A stretch of 43,391 nt of DNA, from positions 1 through 43,391 of the IMG/VR virus record IMGVR_UViG_3300048996_000109. One strand, given 5' to 3'. Positions 16,100-24,557 of this stretch are shown one piece after another. Both the position numbers and the translations under genes were made by a program. Numbering within the stretch: position 1 is the stretch's first letter; every line of letters begins with the position of its first letter. Below the pieces are notes generated by a model. That model was given only the letters and a program-made list of their open reading frames with translations. It searched no databases and was not told where the DNA came from. Origin of the DNA: a virus.

Positions 16100-16392
16100 C
16101 AGGAGTCGCCTCCGTCCGCGTACCGCGCGGCGAGCTCGTCGCGGGTCGCCTTCTCTGCGTCATCCTCGTCCATGCCCTGGCCGATGGCGTACGCCTTCCA
16201 GTCGGCCTTGGAAGCGGACTTGCCCGGCCGTGCCAGCTCGACCGGATCGGGCTCACGGTCGGCCGTAGCGCAGCGCCAGCCCGACGCGGGATCTTCCGCG
16301 AGAGCGGCGTACCGCTCCGCCTCCTCGCTGCCGGGTACGGGCTGCACGCGCTCGGCGACGTGGCCGCCCGAGCCTCGTTCGTAGATGGCCAT
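16099..16392 (-). CDS. Small head-region protein with Lys/Glu-rich C-terminal helix
   Basis: 97 residues starting MAIYERGSGGHVAERVQPV, 2 bases after the capsid stop. The C-terminal third (SKADWKAYAIGQGMDEDDAEKATRDELAARY) resembles the short helix-extension-helix (Rho-N/HeH-like) modules often found in small phage head-region proteins. No catalytic motif is present. Its position right after the capsid gene suggests a head-completion or capsid-associated role. Identity remains open. Confidence 0.65.
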   Translation of the reverse strand: MAIYERGSGGHVAERVQPVPGSEEAERYAALAEDPASGWRCATADREPDPVELARPGKSASKADWKAYAIGQGMDEDDAEKATRDELAARYADGGDS

Positions 16393-16394
16393 GG

Positions 16395-17597
16395 TCAGGC
16401 CACCTTCAAGCCGGTGAGCACGCCGTGGGTACGCTCGTTGCCGTATTCGAGGCCCACCTCGCCGTAGATCTGCACCTCATCCGAGGCACCGGTCTTGGCG
16501 AGGGGCTCCTCGAACATGACGCCCTTGCCAGGCACGTTGAGGAACACCGGGCGCAGCTGCTCCAGCGAGGCCACGCAGAGAGTGTCCTGCGGCATGTGGC
16601 GGTCGAGCATCAGGTTGAGCGTGCCGAAGTCCGTGACGATCGTGGTCACGTCGACACCGCCCACGGTCCGGCTCGTCTCCTGAAACTTGCCGTACGCGTT
16701 GGCGAAGGCCCGCGACACGGCCCGCTTCTGCGCCGAGTTCGACAGCAGCGTTGCGGTGGCCTGCTCGCTGATGCCGCCGTTGTCGTAGGTCATCTGGAGG
16801 AGGTCCGAGACGTGGTCCGGAGTGAGGTCCGTCGTCCACGGCTTCGTGTACGCCAGTCCGGTCGTGGTGCCCAGGGTGATGGGCGCGCCGCCCGAGGACG
16901 AGGACACCTTGAAGGTGTTCACGTCGATCTGGTCGACGAAGTACGCCCGGCCGGCGACGATCCCGGTCGCCGTGCTCGTGTTGGTGAACACGATCCGGTC
17001 GCCGTCCACCAGGCCGTGCGCGGTCGAGGTGACCGTGTCGGTCGCCGAGGTCGCCCCGGTGGTCGTGACGCCCTTGGCGATCCGGTTCGTCGTGATCGCG
17101 GCGAGCAGACCGCGGGACTTGCGCGCGGTCGCGTTGGTCGTCGGGTTGGCGTACGCGCCGTTGATGAACGAGTAGTTCACGTCAAGCGCGATGGACTTGA
17201 GGGCCTGCGCGACCTGCCAGTCCAGCTCGTTGTTCACCGGGTTGGCGCCGTCCACGCCTCGGAACGGAGCCGCGCCGGGGGTAGTGAGTGCGCCGATCGC
17301 GGCTTGCTTGGTGTACGAGACGCTGACCTTCTCCTGGTGGATCTGGACGACGTTGCGCGCGTTCGCCCGCACCCGCTCCTCGGCGGTCGGCGCGGTCGCA
17401 CCCTCCACACGGGTGCGCTGCGAGGGGTCGCGCAGGTCGTAGGTCTGCCACTCGAATTCCTGGCCGGACGTCATGCCGCCACCGGTCAGGCCGCCAATCG
17501 CGGACAGGAGCGGGGTGTCTTCCGGGGTCAGGGCGAACAGTTCGCCCGCGTAGTTGGGAAGGTTGAACGTGTCGCCCATCCCGGTGATGCCGGCCAT
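16395..17597 (-). CDS. Major capsid protein (DUF5309/SU10-like) with inserted domain
   Basis: 400 residues, ATG at 17597 with AGGAGG upstream. An HK97-fold protein of the DUF5309/SU10 type, recognisable by YAGELFALTPEDTPLLSAIGG near the N-terminus, the EFEWQTYDLRDPSQ stretch and the C-terminal VQIYGEVGLEYGNERTHGVLTGL. Between about residues 171 and 252 lies a separate beta-rich module (TVTSTAHGLVDGDRIVF, AYFVDQIDVNTFKVS) of the repeated type seen in phage structural proteins. It probably projects from the capsomer surface. Follows the scaffold gene as expected. Confidence 0.92.
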   Translation of the reverse strand: MAGITGMGDTFNLPNYAGELFALTPEDTPLLSAIGGLTGGGMTSGQEFEWQTYDLRDPSQRTRVEGATAPTAEERVRANARNVVQIHQEKVSVSYTKQAAIGALTTPGAAPFRGVDGANPVNNELDWQVAQALKSIALDVNYSFINGAYANPTTNATARKSRGLLAAITTNRIAKGVTTTGATSATDTVTSTAHGLVDGDRIVFTNTSTATGIVAGRAYFVDQIDVNTFKVSSSSGGAPITLGTTTGLAYTKPWTTDLTPDHVSDLLQMTYDNGGISEQATATLLSNSAQKRAVSRAFANAYGKFQETSRTVGGVDVTTIVTDFGTLNLMLDRHMPQDTLCVASLEQLRPVFLNVPGKGVMFEEPLAKTGASDEVQIYGEVGLEYGNERTHGVLTGLKVA

Positions 17598-17606
17598 GGG
17601 TCCTCC

Positions 17607-18305
17607 TTACGTGGTTGCGGCCTTCTGCCGCTTGAGTCGGATGACGGTCGCGAAGTCCCGCTTAGCGGTGGCGTCCGCGATCTGCTTGTCGAGTGAGGCG
17701 TTCTGGTCGCCTGATCCACCCGCGCCACCGAGGTCTGCGCCGGAGCGTCCGGCACCCTTCGGGGCGAGCTTGGAGAGCTTGGTGACGGCGGACTTGATGG
17801 CCGTGACGTTCACCTCGCCGTCGTCGCCGACGAACCGGGTGACGTCGATGAGCTCGGCGGCCTCGCCGAGGTCGATGCCCGCGGCGGCGACCGCAGCGCG
17901 GAACTCGGCTCCGGCGAGCTTGGTGCCGTACTCGGAGGCGGCGGCCGTGCGGCCCTTCTTCTCCGCCTCGGCGACAGCCTTTTCCTGGTCGCTCATGGCT
18001 GCGGCCTTGAGCGCTTCGAGCTCGTCCTGTGCCTTCTTGTTGGCCTTGGCGCGGTCCTCCCACTTGCGGGCCTCGGTCTTCCAGTCCGGCTCGCCGCCGC
18101 CCTCGGGGGGCGTCGGGGCCGGAGGTGTCGGCTTCGGCGGCGCGGGCGGGTCACCTGCGGGCGGCGCGGGCGGGATTCCACCGGATCCGCCGTCGCCCTC
18201 GCCGCTGCCACCCGCGATGGCGTAGATCGGCGAGCCGTTGCGGCGACGACCGAGCACGTCCATCGGGGAGCGCATGGCGAGCGGGTGCTTGAAAGGGTGC
18301 TGCAT
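17607..18305 (-). CDS. Capsid scaffolding protein
   Basis: 232 residues, ATG at 18305 with AAAGGGAG upstream. The N-terminus is low-complexity and Pro/Gly-rich (residues 32-70), followed by a long charged coiled coil (about 75-125, WKTEARKWEDRAKANKKAQDE, KAVAEAEKKGR). A C-terminal capsid-interaction-type region ends KQIADATAKRDFATVIRLKRQ. This composition and its place directly before the capsid gene are those of siphovirus scaffolds, which guide procapsid assembly and are then removed. Confidence 0.88.
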   Translation of the reverse strand: MQHPFKHPLAMRSPMDVLGRRRNGSPIYAIAGGSGEGDGGSGGIPPAPPAGDPPAPPKPTPPAPTPPEGGGEPDWKTEARKWEDRAKANKKAQDELEALKAAAMSDQEKAVAEAEKKGRTAAASEYGTKLAGAEFRAAVAAAGIDLGEAAELIDVTRFVGDDGEVNVTAIKSAVTKLSKLAPKGAGRSGADLGGAGGSGDQNASLDKQIADATAKRDFATVIRLKRQKAATT

Positions 18306-18418
18306 GGGTGTACTCCCTTTTCGGGATGTCCGGCGGTCACCGTGCGGCGGGTGCCGGGAGGCATGAGGGCGCCCGCGCGTGGCGGGCGGAAGGGGCGGGT
18401 CCGCCGTACGGTCGAGGG

Positions 18419-18604
18419 ATGAGCAACTCAAGCGACGCCCGAGATCAAGACGTGCCGAAGTGCCCTGACTGCGGTCAGCCGGTCGAATTCGACGTAGAGG
18501 AGACGACTGCTTTCGGAGGCGGAGGCCACGAGCGTCAGCGGGGGGCCGCCATATGCGCGAACCCGGAGTGCGTCATGTACCGAAGGGCTGTGAATCTGCC
18601 GTAG
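18419..18604 (+). CDS. Small zinc-ribbon-like protein (moron)
   Basis: 61 residues on the strand opposite to the head operon. Two cysteine pairs (KCPDCG at the start, ICANPEC near the end) suggest a small zinc ribbon. A -10-like TACGGT at 18407-18412 lies 6 bases before the ATG, consistent with leaderless expression. A bidirectional hairpin follows at 18630-18651. A single gene with its own promoter and terminator, inserted between structural genes, is the classic moron pattern. Function unknown. Confidence 0.7.
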   Translation: MSNSSDARDQDVPKCPDCGQPVEFDVEETTAFGGGGHERQRGAAICANPECVMYRRAVNLP

Positions 18605-18629
18605 CGTGCGGCGCCGGTCTCACGAGAAA

Positions 18630-18651
18630 GGGCCCGCACGAGGGCGGGCCC
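18630..18651. terminator. Bidirectional terminator
   Basis: GGGCCCGC (18630-18637) and GCGGGCCC (18644-18651) form a perfect 8-bp stem with a 6-base loop. It lies between the convergent ends of the plus-strand zinc-ribbon gene (stop 18604) and the minus-strand Rmf/CrpP-like gene (stop 18664). Confidence 0.75.
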
Positions 18652-18663
18652 AAGAGGGTGAAA

Positions 18664-18822
18664 CTACTCGGTCGGAAGCGGCCGGTTCTTTGCGTAGCCG
18701 CGGATCCAGGCGGAGCGCCGGAGGTCATCGCGCGCGTAGGGGCATGCGGTCGGGCGTGCGCCTTCCCTGCCTGCCTGAGCGCCCTCGTTGAGCGCCCGTA
18801 CCAACTGCTCGCGCGGACCCAT
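18664..18822 (-). CDS. Rmf/CrpP-like microprotein
   Basis: 52 residues. Residues 12-45 match the pattern of the ribosome modulation factor family: a G-x-x-A-G-x-x-G run (EGAQAGREG), then CPY (27-29), then R-x-x-W-x-x-G (about 36-42). In E. coli Rmf this fold binds 70S ribosomes to form inactive dimers; CrpP is a small relative first described for antibiotic modification, a claim that is debated. GAGG lies 5-6 bases before the ATG, which is 13 bases after the stop of the minor head gene, so it is probably co-transcribed with head genes. The role in this phage is unknown. Confidence 0.72.
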   Translation of the reverse strand: MGPREQLVRALNEGAQAGREGARPTACPYARDDLRRSAWIRGYAKNRPLPTE

Positions 18823-18834
18823 GGAACCTCGCCA

Positions 18835-20919
18835 TCAGAGTCGGTTCTGCTGGTCATCTCGTGCTGCGCGGGCGGTCTCGCCTGCCTCGCTGCGGCGCCC
18901 TGTGACCTGCTCCGTGTACTCGGCGAGCGTAGTGCGCGGGTGCTCGGCCCACCACCGTTTCAGCTCTTCCGAGGCGCGGCTGTAGGCAACATGTGACGGA
19001 CCGGAGAACAGGGTGATGGGATCGACCCCATCGAGCGCGGCCCGCTTGGTCAGGAACACCCCGCGTAGCTCGTCCTCGGCTGCCAGGTACTGCACATAGA
19101 CGTACTCGCGGTACATCTCCCGCACCTCGTCGCGCGTGTACGCGCCACGTGCAGACTGCTCCTCTGCCTCGCGTTCGGCGATCCACCGTTCCGTGGACGT
19201 CATGCCCTCGTACGGATCGGGGGCATCGTCGGCCAGGAAGGGCCACTCGTCCGGCGGTGCGGCCGGCCGAAGAGCCTCGTCGACCGCGGCACGGTCAGCG
19301 AGCTGTCCGGTGATGGTCTCGGCGCCCTGCGCGGTCGGCAGCGGCGGCGGCTCGTCGCGGCGGTCCATCTCCGCGGCGATCCGCTCGGCTTCCTCGGCGT
19401 TCGCATAGCGCAGTGCCCAGCCGAGGGTGTCCTCGTCGAGCGCGGCGAGGGTCTCGGTGAGGCGGCCACCAGGGAAGACGCGGGCGAGGGTCTCGCGCCG
19501 GTCCATTTCCTCGGCCAGCCGGAGCGTCTCCTCCGGGGACAGGTGCGGCAGCAGCGCATCGAGATCGTCATCCGAGAGCCCGGACAGGTCCGCGACAAGC
19601 TGCCCGCCGGGCCGGGCCCGTTCGAGGAGCTGCTCCGTGGCACGGCGGTCTCGCTCCTCGCCGATCCGCTGGAGTTCCGATGCGTCGAGGCGCCCGGACC
19701 GCTCGGCGTCGCCGAGCTGTTCCTCGCTCATCTCGTGCAGCGCGCCCGGATTGGCCCGCAGTCGGGCCACTGCGAGGCTCTCAGGGGCGGGCGTTGCCGT
19801 ACTGGTGGTGGCCAGTTGCTCGCGCTCGCGCTTTCGGCGGAGCCCCTTCTCATCGACGAGCTGCCGGATACGGGCCTGATATTCGCGTACGTGGGCGTTG
19901 GCGCGGCGGCGGGCGGGCTCGTCCATGGAGGCTGCTGCGACGCGCTTCCAGCGGCGTACCTGGCGCTCCAAGTACCGCTGCTGCTGCGTGTCCTCGTAGG
20001 TGGCGCCCTGCGGGTGCGGGGGTGACTGCGGGCGCCGGGTGACTCCGGGCATGTAGGCCGAGAGGCTGTGGCGGCAGTTGGGGTGGAACAGGCCGGCGGC
20101 GCGGGCCTCGATGAGGGTTCCGGCGAGGTGGACGACGACGATCTGTCCGTCCTCGGTGGCGTGCTCGACGCGCAGCGTGTGCGGTCCGGACTGGCCCGAG
20201 AGCGTGAGGACTTCTCCCTCCCACGCGGCGCACAGCGGGCATTCGAGGGGAGCATCACTGACGATGACGAGACCGATGCCGATCTCGGCGAGGGCGTCGA
20301 TGTGCCCCTCGACGACGGCCCGCGCGGTGACCGAGCGAACCGCCATCTCCGCGTAGGCGGCCATGTCCCAGTTACGGCCTGCCTTATCGACGAACCCTGT
20401 GATGCCGCGGGCTGCGAACTGATTCAACGCCCGCTGTGATGCCTGGCGTCGCGTCATTCCGCCAAGCAGCAGCCCGCCCGAGACGCGGCTGACGACGGAA
20501 CGGAAGGTGTCGGTGACCGCACGCGTGATCCGCTGGTAGAGGGGGCGTGTGTCCTGCGCCATGGACGCGGCGAGCCGGTCGACGGCCGGCGCATTGGGCA
20601 GCGTGGCGCGGGCGACGAGCTCGCGCCCCACGTCGAGCGCTCCCAGCTCGCTGACGGCGGCCTGCCGACCGCGGGTGTAGGCGGTGACGAGGGCCTGGCG
20701 GACCATGCCGTCGGCGTCCTGCTGGAGCGCCTCGGCGACGCTCTCGACGGCCGTCCGCAGGTTGCCGACCGCGGCGAACTTCAGCTCCGCCCACCGGGGC
20801 GAGTCAATGTCCGCCTCCAACGCCGCGGCGAGCCGCTCCAACAGGGCTGCCTCGGCGTCCTCGTACAGGCGTCCTACTTCACGGGCGAGGTCCTCCGCCA
20901 TCGCTGGGGAAACCGGCAT
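18835..20919 (-). CDS. MuF-like minor head protein with long repeat-bearing C-terminus
   Basis: 694 residues. Residues about 1-295 are a phage minor capsid/head morphogenesis domain, with a metal-site pattern CPLC (227-230) and HPNCRHS (279-285). After a basic helical stretch (310-365) come three related units of about 45 residues (about 397-440, 447-492, 493-535). Each has an EE-x-x-RIAEEMDRR core, and the first two end in a PGG-x-L motif. A further helical domain (574-670, REMYREYVYVQYLAAEDELR) ends the protein. Long C-terminal extensions on MuF proteins often carry effector domains, but no active site is recognised here. The start overlaps the portal gene. Confidence 0.85.
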   Translation of the reverse strand: MPVSPAMAEDLAREVGRLYEDAEAALLERLAAALEADIDSPRWAELKFAAVGNLRTAVESVAEALQQDADGMVRQALVTAYTRGRQAAVSELGALDVGRELVARATLPNAPAVDRLAASMAQDTRPLYQRITRAVTDTFRSVVSRVSGGLLLGGMTRRQASQRALNQFAARGITGFVDKAGRNWDMAAYAEMAVRSVTARAVVEGHIDALAEIGIGLVIVSDAPLECPLCAAWEGEVLTLSGQSGPHTLRVEHATEDGQIVVVHLAGTLIEARAAGLFHPNCRHSLSAYMPGVTRRPQSPPHPQGATYEDTQQQRYLERQVRRWKRVAAASMDEPARRRANAHVREYQARIRQLVDEKGLRRKREREQLATTSTATPAPESLAVARLRANPGALHEMSEEQLGDAERSGRLDASELQRIGEERDRRATEQLLERARPGGQLVADLSGLSDDDLDALLPHLSPEETLRLAEEMDRRETLARVFPGGRLTETLAALDEDTLGWALRYANAEEAERIAAEMDRRDEPPPLPTAQGAETITGQLADRAAVDEALRPAAPPDEWPFLADDAPDPYEGMTSTERWIAEREAEEQSARGAYTRDEVREMYREYVYVQYLAAEDELRGVFLTKRAALDGVDPITLFSGPSHVAYSRASEELKRWWAEHPRTTLAEYTEQVTGRRSEAGETARAARDDQQNRL

Positions 20920-22456
20920 CGGGCGGTCCTCCCTCGGCTCCGGTCATCGTGGGATCGGCGGTGGCGCGCCCGGACTCCCCGAGGATCAGGTCGACTTCGG
21001 CCTTCACCGCCGTATCGTCCATGCCCGGATTGACCATCCGTACGAGGGTGTCCGTGGACGCGGCCTCGGCACGGCGCAACAGCTCAGCCGTGGTGGCGAG
21101 TTCCGTGGGCCCCTCGCTGATGGAGTCCTGGAACTCGACCTTGGGCGGCTCCAGTTCGAGGCCCGTCACGCGGAAGCGCGGCCCCGCCTCGACGGCGAGG
21201 AGCGCGGTTGTGATGTCGCCGATTCCGGGCCCCCAGTAGAGGGCTTTGCGCCCGCGGGTGCTCATGCTGCGCCGCTCACGGGCGCGGATCTCCGTAGCGG
21301 TGACCGCCGCCCCATCGCCGGACTCCCCGAACGTGCTCGCGGAGTAGCCAGCCTGCCGCACGGCCTGCTCGACGAGCTCGGCGCAGGTCTCCTTGTGCTC
21401 TTGGACACGGATGGCGAACTGCACGACCGTGAGCGGGTCAGGGTCCCCGGGCCGCGTGAGCATGTTGAGGCCGGTGTAGACGCGGCGTTCCTCGTCCCAC
21501 CCCGCGCCCTGCCCCGGCCCGAGCGAGTCGAGCATCGTTGCGGGTACGACGATGCGGCCCTTGCCGTTCTGGACGTCGCGCATCCATGACGAGTACGTCT
21601 CGTCGAGGGCGTCCATCAGGCCCTCGATGCCCTGAAAATCGGACTGCCCCCAGTACGCGGCCGTGGGGATGTGCCTCCAGGCGCGCGCAGGTCGGACGTT
21701 GGGCACGTACGCCGCAGTCAGGTGGTCCGGGGCGCCGGTCTCGATGCCTCCCTCGGCGTCCACCTCGGTAGCGAGGCCGGCCGTGGAGGGGTGCTCGGTG
21801 AGTGGTACCGGGTGGCCAAGTGCAGTGAGGGACCCCTCGTAGAGGCCGTGGAGGATGCGGCCCTTCTCGTGGCGCTCCAGGTGCCGCAGGACGCGGCGGG
21901 ACTCGTCGGCCTCGACGACCGTCCAGAAGGTGACCGCTCGCAGGCGCCCGTACGCGAATTCGGGGACGGCACGGTCCGCGGCCACCGTGTCGATCCATGG
22001 CCGGTCGGATACTTCCTCGTCCCACACGACGCGCAGGTACGCGCCGCCGAGCGCCGCGCAGATCTCGCCAGCCTCCAACAGTGTGGGCTGGAGGCCCTTG
22101 TCCATGAGCTCGTCGAGCCGGTCCTGTGTCGCCGTGTGCTCACTGAGGAGCTTGGGCGGCTCGGAGAACAGCAGCTCCGACGAGGTGCGGGCGATGTCTC
22201 CGGCGAGCGGGATGTGGAGCTTGGTGCGCTTCTCGCCGGGGCTGGTGGGGTTGCCCCAGAACCAGCGGGCGACCTTGCCGACGAGGCCGCCGCGGGACTG
22301 TGCGGGCCGGTCGACGGCCTCACGGTAGCCGCGGCCCTGGTACCGGTTCTCCAGCCGGTCAGGGTCGGCGGAGTACCAGGCGTCCCAGTCGGCGAGCGAG
22401 GCCTGAACGTGGTTGTCCGTCGGCGGCCACGGGGTGTCAGCGGTGGGCAGGGGCAT
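20879..22456 (-). CDS. Portal protein
   Basis: 525 residues. SPP1/A118-type portal features include an N-terminal WDAWYSADPDRLENRYQG, KLHIPLAGDIARTSSELLFSEPP and LLEAGEICAALGGAYLRVVWD. The central clip/stem part has GIEGLMDALDETYSSWMRDVQNGKGRIVVP, and the C-terminal region carries GDGAAVTATEIRARERRSMSTRGRK. Twelve copies would form the DNA channel at the capsid vertex. The gene follows the terminase and a 69-residue gene, and its end overlaps the start of the minor head gene. Confidence 0.95.
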   Translation of the reverse strand: MPLPTADTPWPPTDNHVQASLADWDAWYSADPDRLENRYQGRGYREAVDRPAQSRGGLVGKVARWFWGNPTSPGEKRTKLHIPLAGDIARTSSELLFSEPPKLLSEHTATQDRLDELMDKGLQPTLLEAGEICAALGGAYLRVVWDEEVSDRPWIDTVAADRAVPEFAYGRLRAVTFWTVVEADESRRVLRHLERHEKGRILHGLYEGSLTALGHPVPLTEHPSTAGLATEVDAEGGIETGAPDHLTAAYVPNVRPARAWRHIPTAAYWGQSDFQGIEGLMDALDETYSSWMRDVQNGKGRIVVPATMLDSLGPGQGAGWDEERRVYTGLNMLTRPGDPDPLTVVQFAIRVQEHKETCAELVEQAVRQAGYSASTFGESGDGAAVTATEIRARERRSMSTRGRKALYWGPGIGDITTALLAVEAGPRFRVTGLELEPPKVEFQDSISEGPTELATTAELLRRAEAASTDTLVRMVNPGMDDTAVKAEVDLILGESGRATADPTMTGAEGGPPDAGFPSDGGGPRP

Positions 22457-22646
22457 CGGGTACCTCCTGCTCGTCCACGGTGGGGCTCTCGATCTCGTCG
22501 GCCGCAGCTCGCAGCATCGCCGCGAGTTCGGGGCGGCCGTACTGGAGCGTGCCGTCCCCGTTGACGTCCACGGTGAAGTCGCCGAGGTGGAATTCCTCGC
22601 CGCTGCCGATACGCATGTGCACGGGCAGGTTGACCACTGCGGCCAT
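22437..22646 (-). CDS. Small unknown protein between terminase and portal
   Basis: 69 residues, its ATG overlapping the TerL stop as TGATG. The N-terminal half is a small beta sheet (VNLPVHMRIGSGEEFHLGDFTVDV), the C-terminal half one helix (RPELAAMLRAAADEIESP). Its 3' end overlaps the portal start. No motif points to a function. Conserved small genes at this position are common in Streptomyces phages. Confidence 0.75.
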   Translation of the reverse strand: MAAVVNLPVHMRIGSGEEFHLGDFTVDVNGDGTLQYGRPELAAMLRAAADEIESPTVDEQEVPDAPAHR

Positions 22647-23923
22647 CAGGCAGCCACCTCCAGCAAGGTCGGGATGTGTGGCCGCCACAGGGCCTCGGTC
22701 GTGCGCACGCCGTAGCGCAGCGCGTCGCACGAGTGGTCATCGAGCTTGATGGGCTTGTCCTCGCCCTTCTCGGCCGCCTCGTCGTCCCAGGAGTAGCCAG
22801 GGAGTTCCTCGATCAGCCCGCGGGCGGAGGCGTGCACGCGCAGCCGGTCGCCTGCGAAGAGGGAGCCGACGGTTCGGATGCCGTCCAGGACGGTGTTCTC
22901 CGCCGGGGTCACGCCCGAGACGCCATCACGGTGCAGCTGCTCGATGTACGAGGCCGCTGACGGGTCGACGACCGTCCACTCCGGCTGCACGCCAAGGACG
23001 TTGGTCTGCGGTTGCGCGACGGAGGCGAGCCAGCGCCGGCGGGCCTGGCTGTACTCGGCGTCGGTCATCTTGCGGCGCTCGGCGCGCGAATCCCACCGGT
23101 ACTCGGAGGTGACGTACAGCCGGTGGTCGACGCCGAGCCCGATCAGCAGGTCGGCGTACGGGTTGGTGGTGCCGTAGTCGATCGCGTCGCACAGCCAGCG
23201 GGCGATGTGCGGGACGTCGGCGACGACGTGACGGTCCTCGTCGAACGCGTCGTAGATCGCGCCCTCGGCCTGGACCCAGTGTCCGAGGATGTTCCGCCGG
23301 TAGAACAGGCCGGTGTACGTGGACTTGAGGGCGGCGACGTACTCGGGGTCGAGGAACGGATTGTCGTCGAGGACGAAGTGCCAGGAGCGCAGCCGTACGG
23401 CCTCGGCCCGCTTGAGGTACTCGCGGCGGACCCAGTGGCCGGGGTTGTCGGGGTTGGTCGTCGAGAAGATCTTCGAGCCCTTGACCGAGCAGCGCGCAAC
23501 GAGCTGGTCGAAGAACGTACGCGGGAGCGTGGTGAGTTCGTCCACGTAGGCACCCGCGCAGGTCATGCCCCTGACCTTGGGTTCGGCCTTGGCGTCGTTG
23601 GCGCCGATGATGTGGATTGGCCGGCCGAGGATGTAGGCGATCGGTGCACCGTTGTTGTACCGGATCTGCGAGGCCAGCGGCCCGAACAGATCCGGGTTCA
23701 TCAGTGGGCCGATGATGTTCCGGTACAGGGAGTCTCGCGTCCGCCCGACCATGACGAGTTCTCCACCGCGGGGCGCGCTCGCCACGTAGATCAACCAGCG
23801 GATCAGGGACGCGACGGTCTTACCGGACCGGACCGAGCCCTCCCACACGTTGATGCGCGACTCGGCCTGGACGATGGAAACGATCTGCTTGCGGGACAGG
23901 GGAAGCGCATCAAGGAGACTCAC
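22646..23923 (-). CDS. terL: Terminase large subunit
   Basis: 425 residues from GTG 23923, which overlaps the small subunit gene by 14 bases. The ATPase half has Walker A GSVRSGKT (29-36), Walker B AYVDE (125-129) and the coupling motif STTNPDN (154-160). The nuclease half shows acidic motifs at DYGTTNPYADL, VVDPSAASYI and the late KLDDHSCDALRY. It drives DNA into the procapsid through the portal and cuts the concatemer. PBSX/SPP1-like terminases of this kind usually package by headful, which fits a permuted genome. Confidence 0.96.
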   Translation of the reverse strand: MSLLDALPLSRKQIVSIVQAESRINVWEGSVRSGKTVASLIRWLIYVASAPRGGELVMVGRTRDSLYRNIIGPLMNPDLFGPLASQIRYNNGAPIAYILGRPIHIIGANDAKAEPKVRGMTCAGAYVDELTTLPRTFFDQLVARCSVKGSKIFSTTNPDNPGHWVRREYLKRAEAVRLRSWHFVLDDNPFLDPEYVAALKSTYTGLFYRRNILGHWVQAEGAIYDAFDEDRHVVADVPHIARWLCDAIDYGTTNPYADLLIGLGVDHRLYVTSEYRWDSRAERRKMTDAEYSQARRRWLASVAQPQTNVLGVQPEWTVVDPSAASYIEQLHRDGVSGVTPAENTVLDGIRTVGSLFAGDRLRVHASARGLIEELPGYSWDDEAAEKGEDKPIKLDDHSCDALRYGVRTTEALWRPHIPTLLEVAA

Positions 23924-24449
23924 CTTCCGCCTCCTCGTGCTGCTCCGCCTCGCCCTCCTTGACCACCTCCGCGAGCCCCTGGAACAGCTTCCCGAGCATC
24001 GAGCGGGCGTCATCGGCGCCGGAGTCATCCGTCGGCGGTACGAGGCGCAAGGACTGGGCAGCGGCCTGCGTCGCGGCAGACACGAGGGCCTTCTTGTCGT
24101 GCGCGGGCGGCTCGTCGACCTGCTCCCAGGCGTAGGTGTTCTCTTTGCCGCCAAAGCTGTAGATCGTGGCGGGCTGCCAGAGCTGCGCGGTGAGCCGGAG
24201 TGCGTCGTCGGTGAGGGCGTCCGCGAGGACGGCGCGCTTCTCGGCGAGTTGGGCGACGCGGGCGCGGGTGGCGTCCTCGGTCATCGTGACGTCGAAGGTG
24301 AGGTGCATCTCGGCGGCGAGGACGCTCACGGTGCGCTGTGAGCGGCTGATCTCGCGGGCGATGGCGTTGCGGCCCATGCCGAGAGCGTGCAGTTCACGTA
24401 CGCGGCGGTAGTCCTCGTCGGTGACCGGGTTGTCGTACTGGTTGGGCAC
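23910..24449 (-). CDS. terS: Terminase small subunit
   Basis: 179 residues. I prefer GTG at 24449 (VPNQYDNPVTDEDYRR) because GGAGG sits 5 bases upstream; the in-frame GTG at 24455 directly abuts that ribosome site. An N-terminal helix-turn-helix (about 12-45, RRVRELHALGMGRNAIAREIS) would recognise the packaging site. The middle is helical for oligomerisation and the acidic C-terminus (KEGEAEQHEEAEGE) may contact the large subunit, whose start it overlaps. First gene of the late operon. Confidence 0.85.
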   Translation of the reverse strand: MPNQYDNPVTDEDYRRVRELHALGMGRNAIAREISRSQRTVSVLAAEMHLTFDVTMTEDATRARVAQLAEKRAVLADALTDDALRLTAQLWQPATIYSFGGKENTYAWEQVDEPPAHDKKALVSAATQAAAQSLRLVPPTDDSGADDARSMLGKLFQGLAEVVKEGEAEQHEEAEGESP

Positions 24450-24557
24450 GGTCACCTCCAGGCCGCATAGGGGGCGTTACGCTCTTGGCCTCATCGTGGC
24501 GGGGGCGCGGTGCCGTAGAGCAGGAGCTTCCCGCCACTCGACGTGGAGGGGTGCCAC

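Noticed and set aside
16425-17696. A 423-codon plus-strand frame
   Set aside because: Antisense to the major capsid gene; no ribosome site and shadow-like composition.
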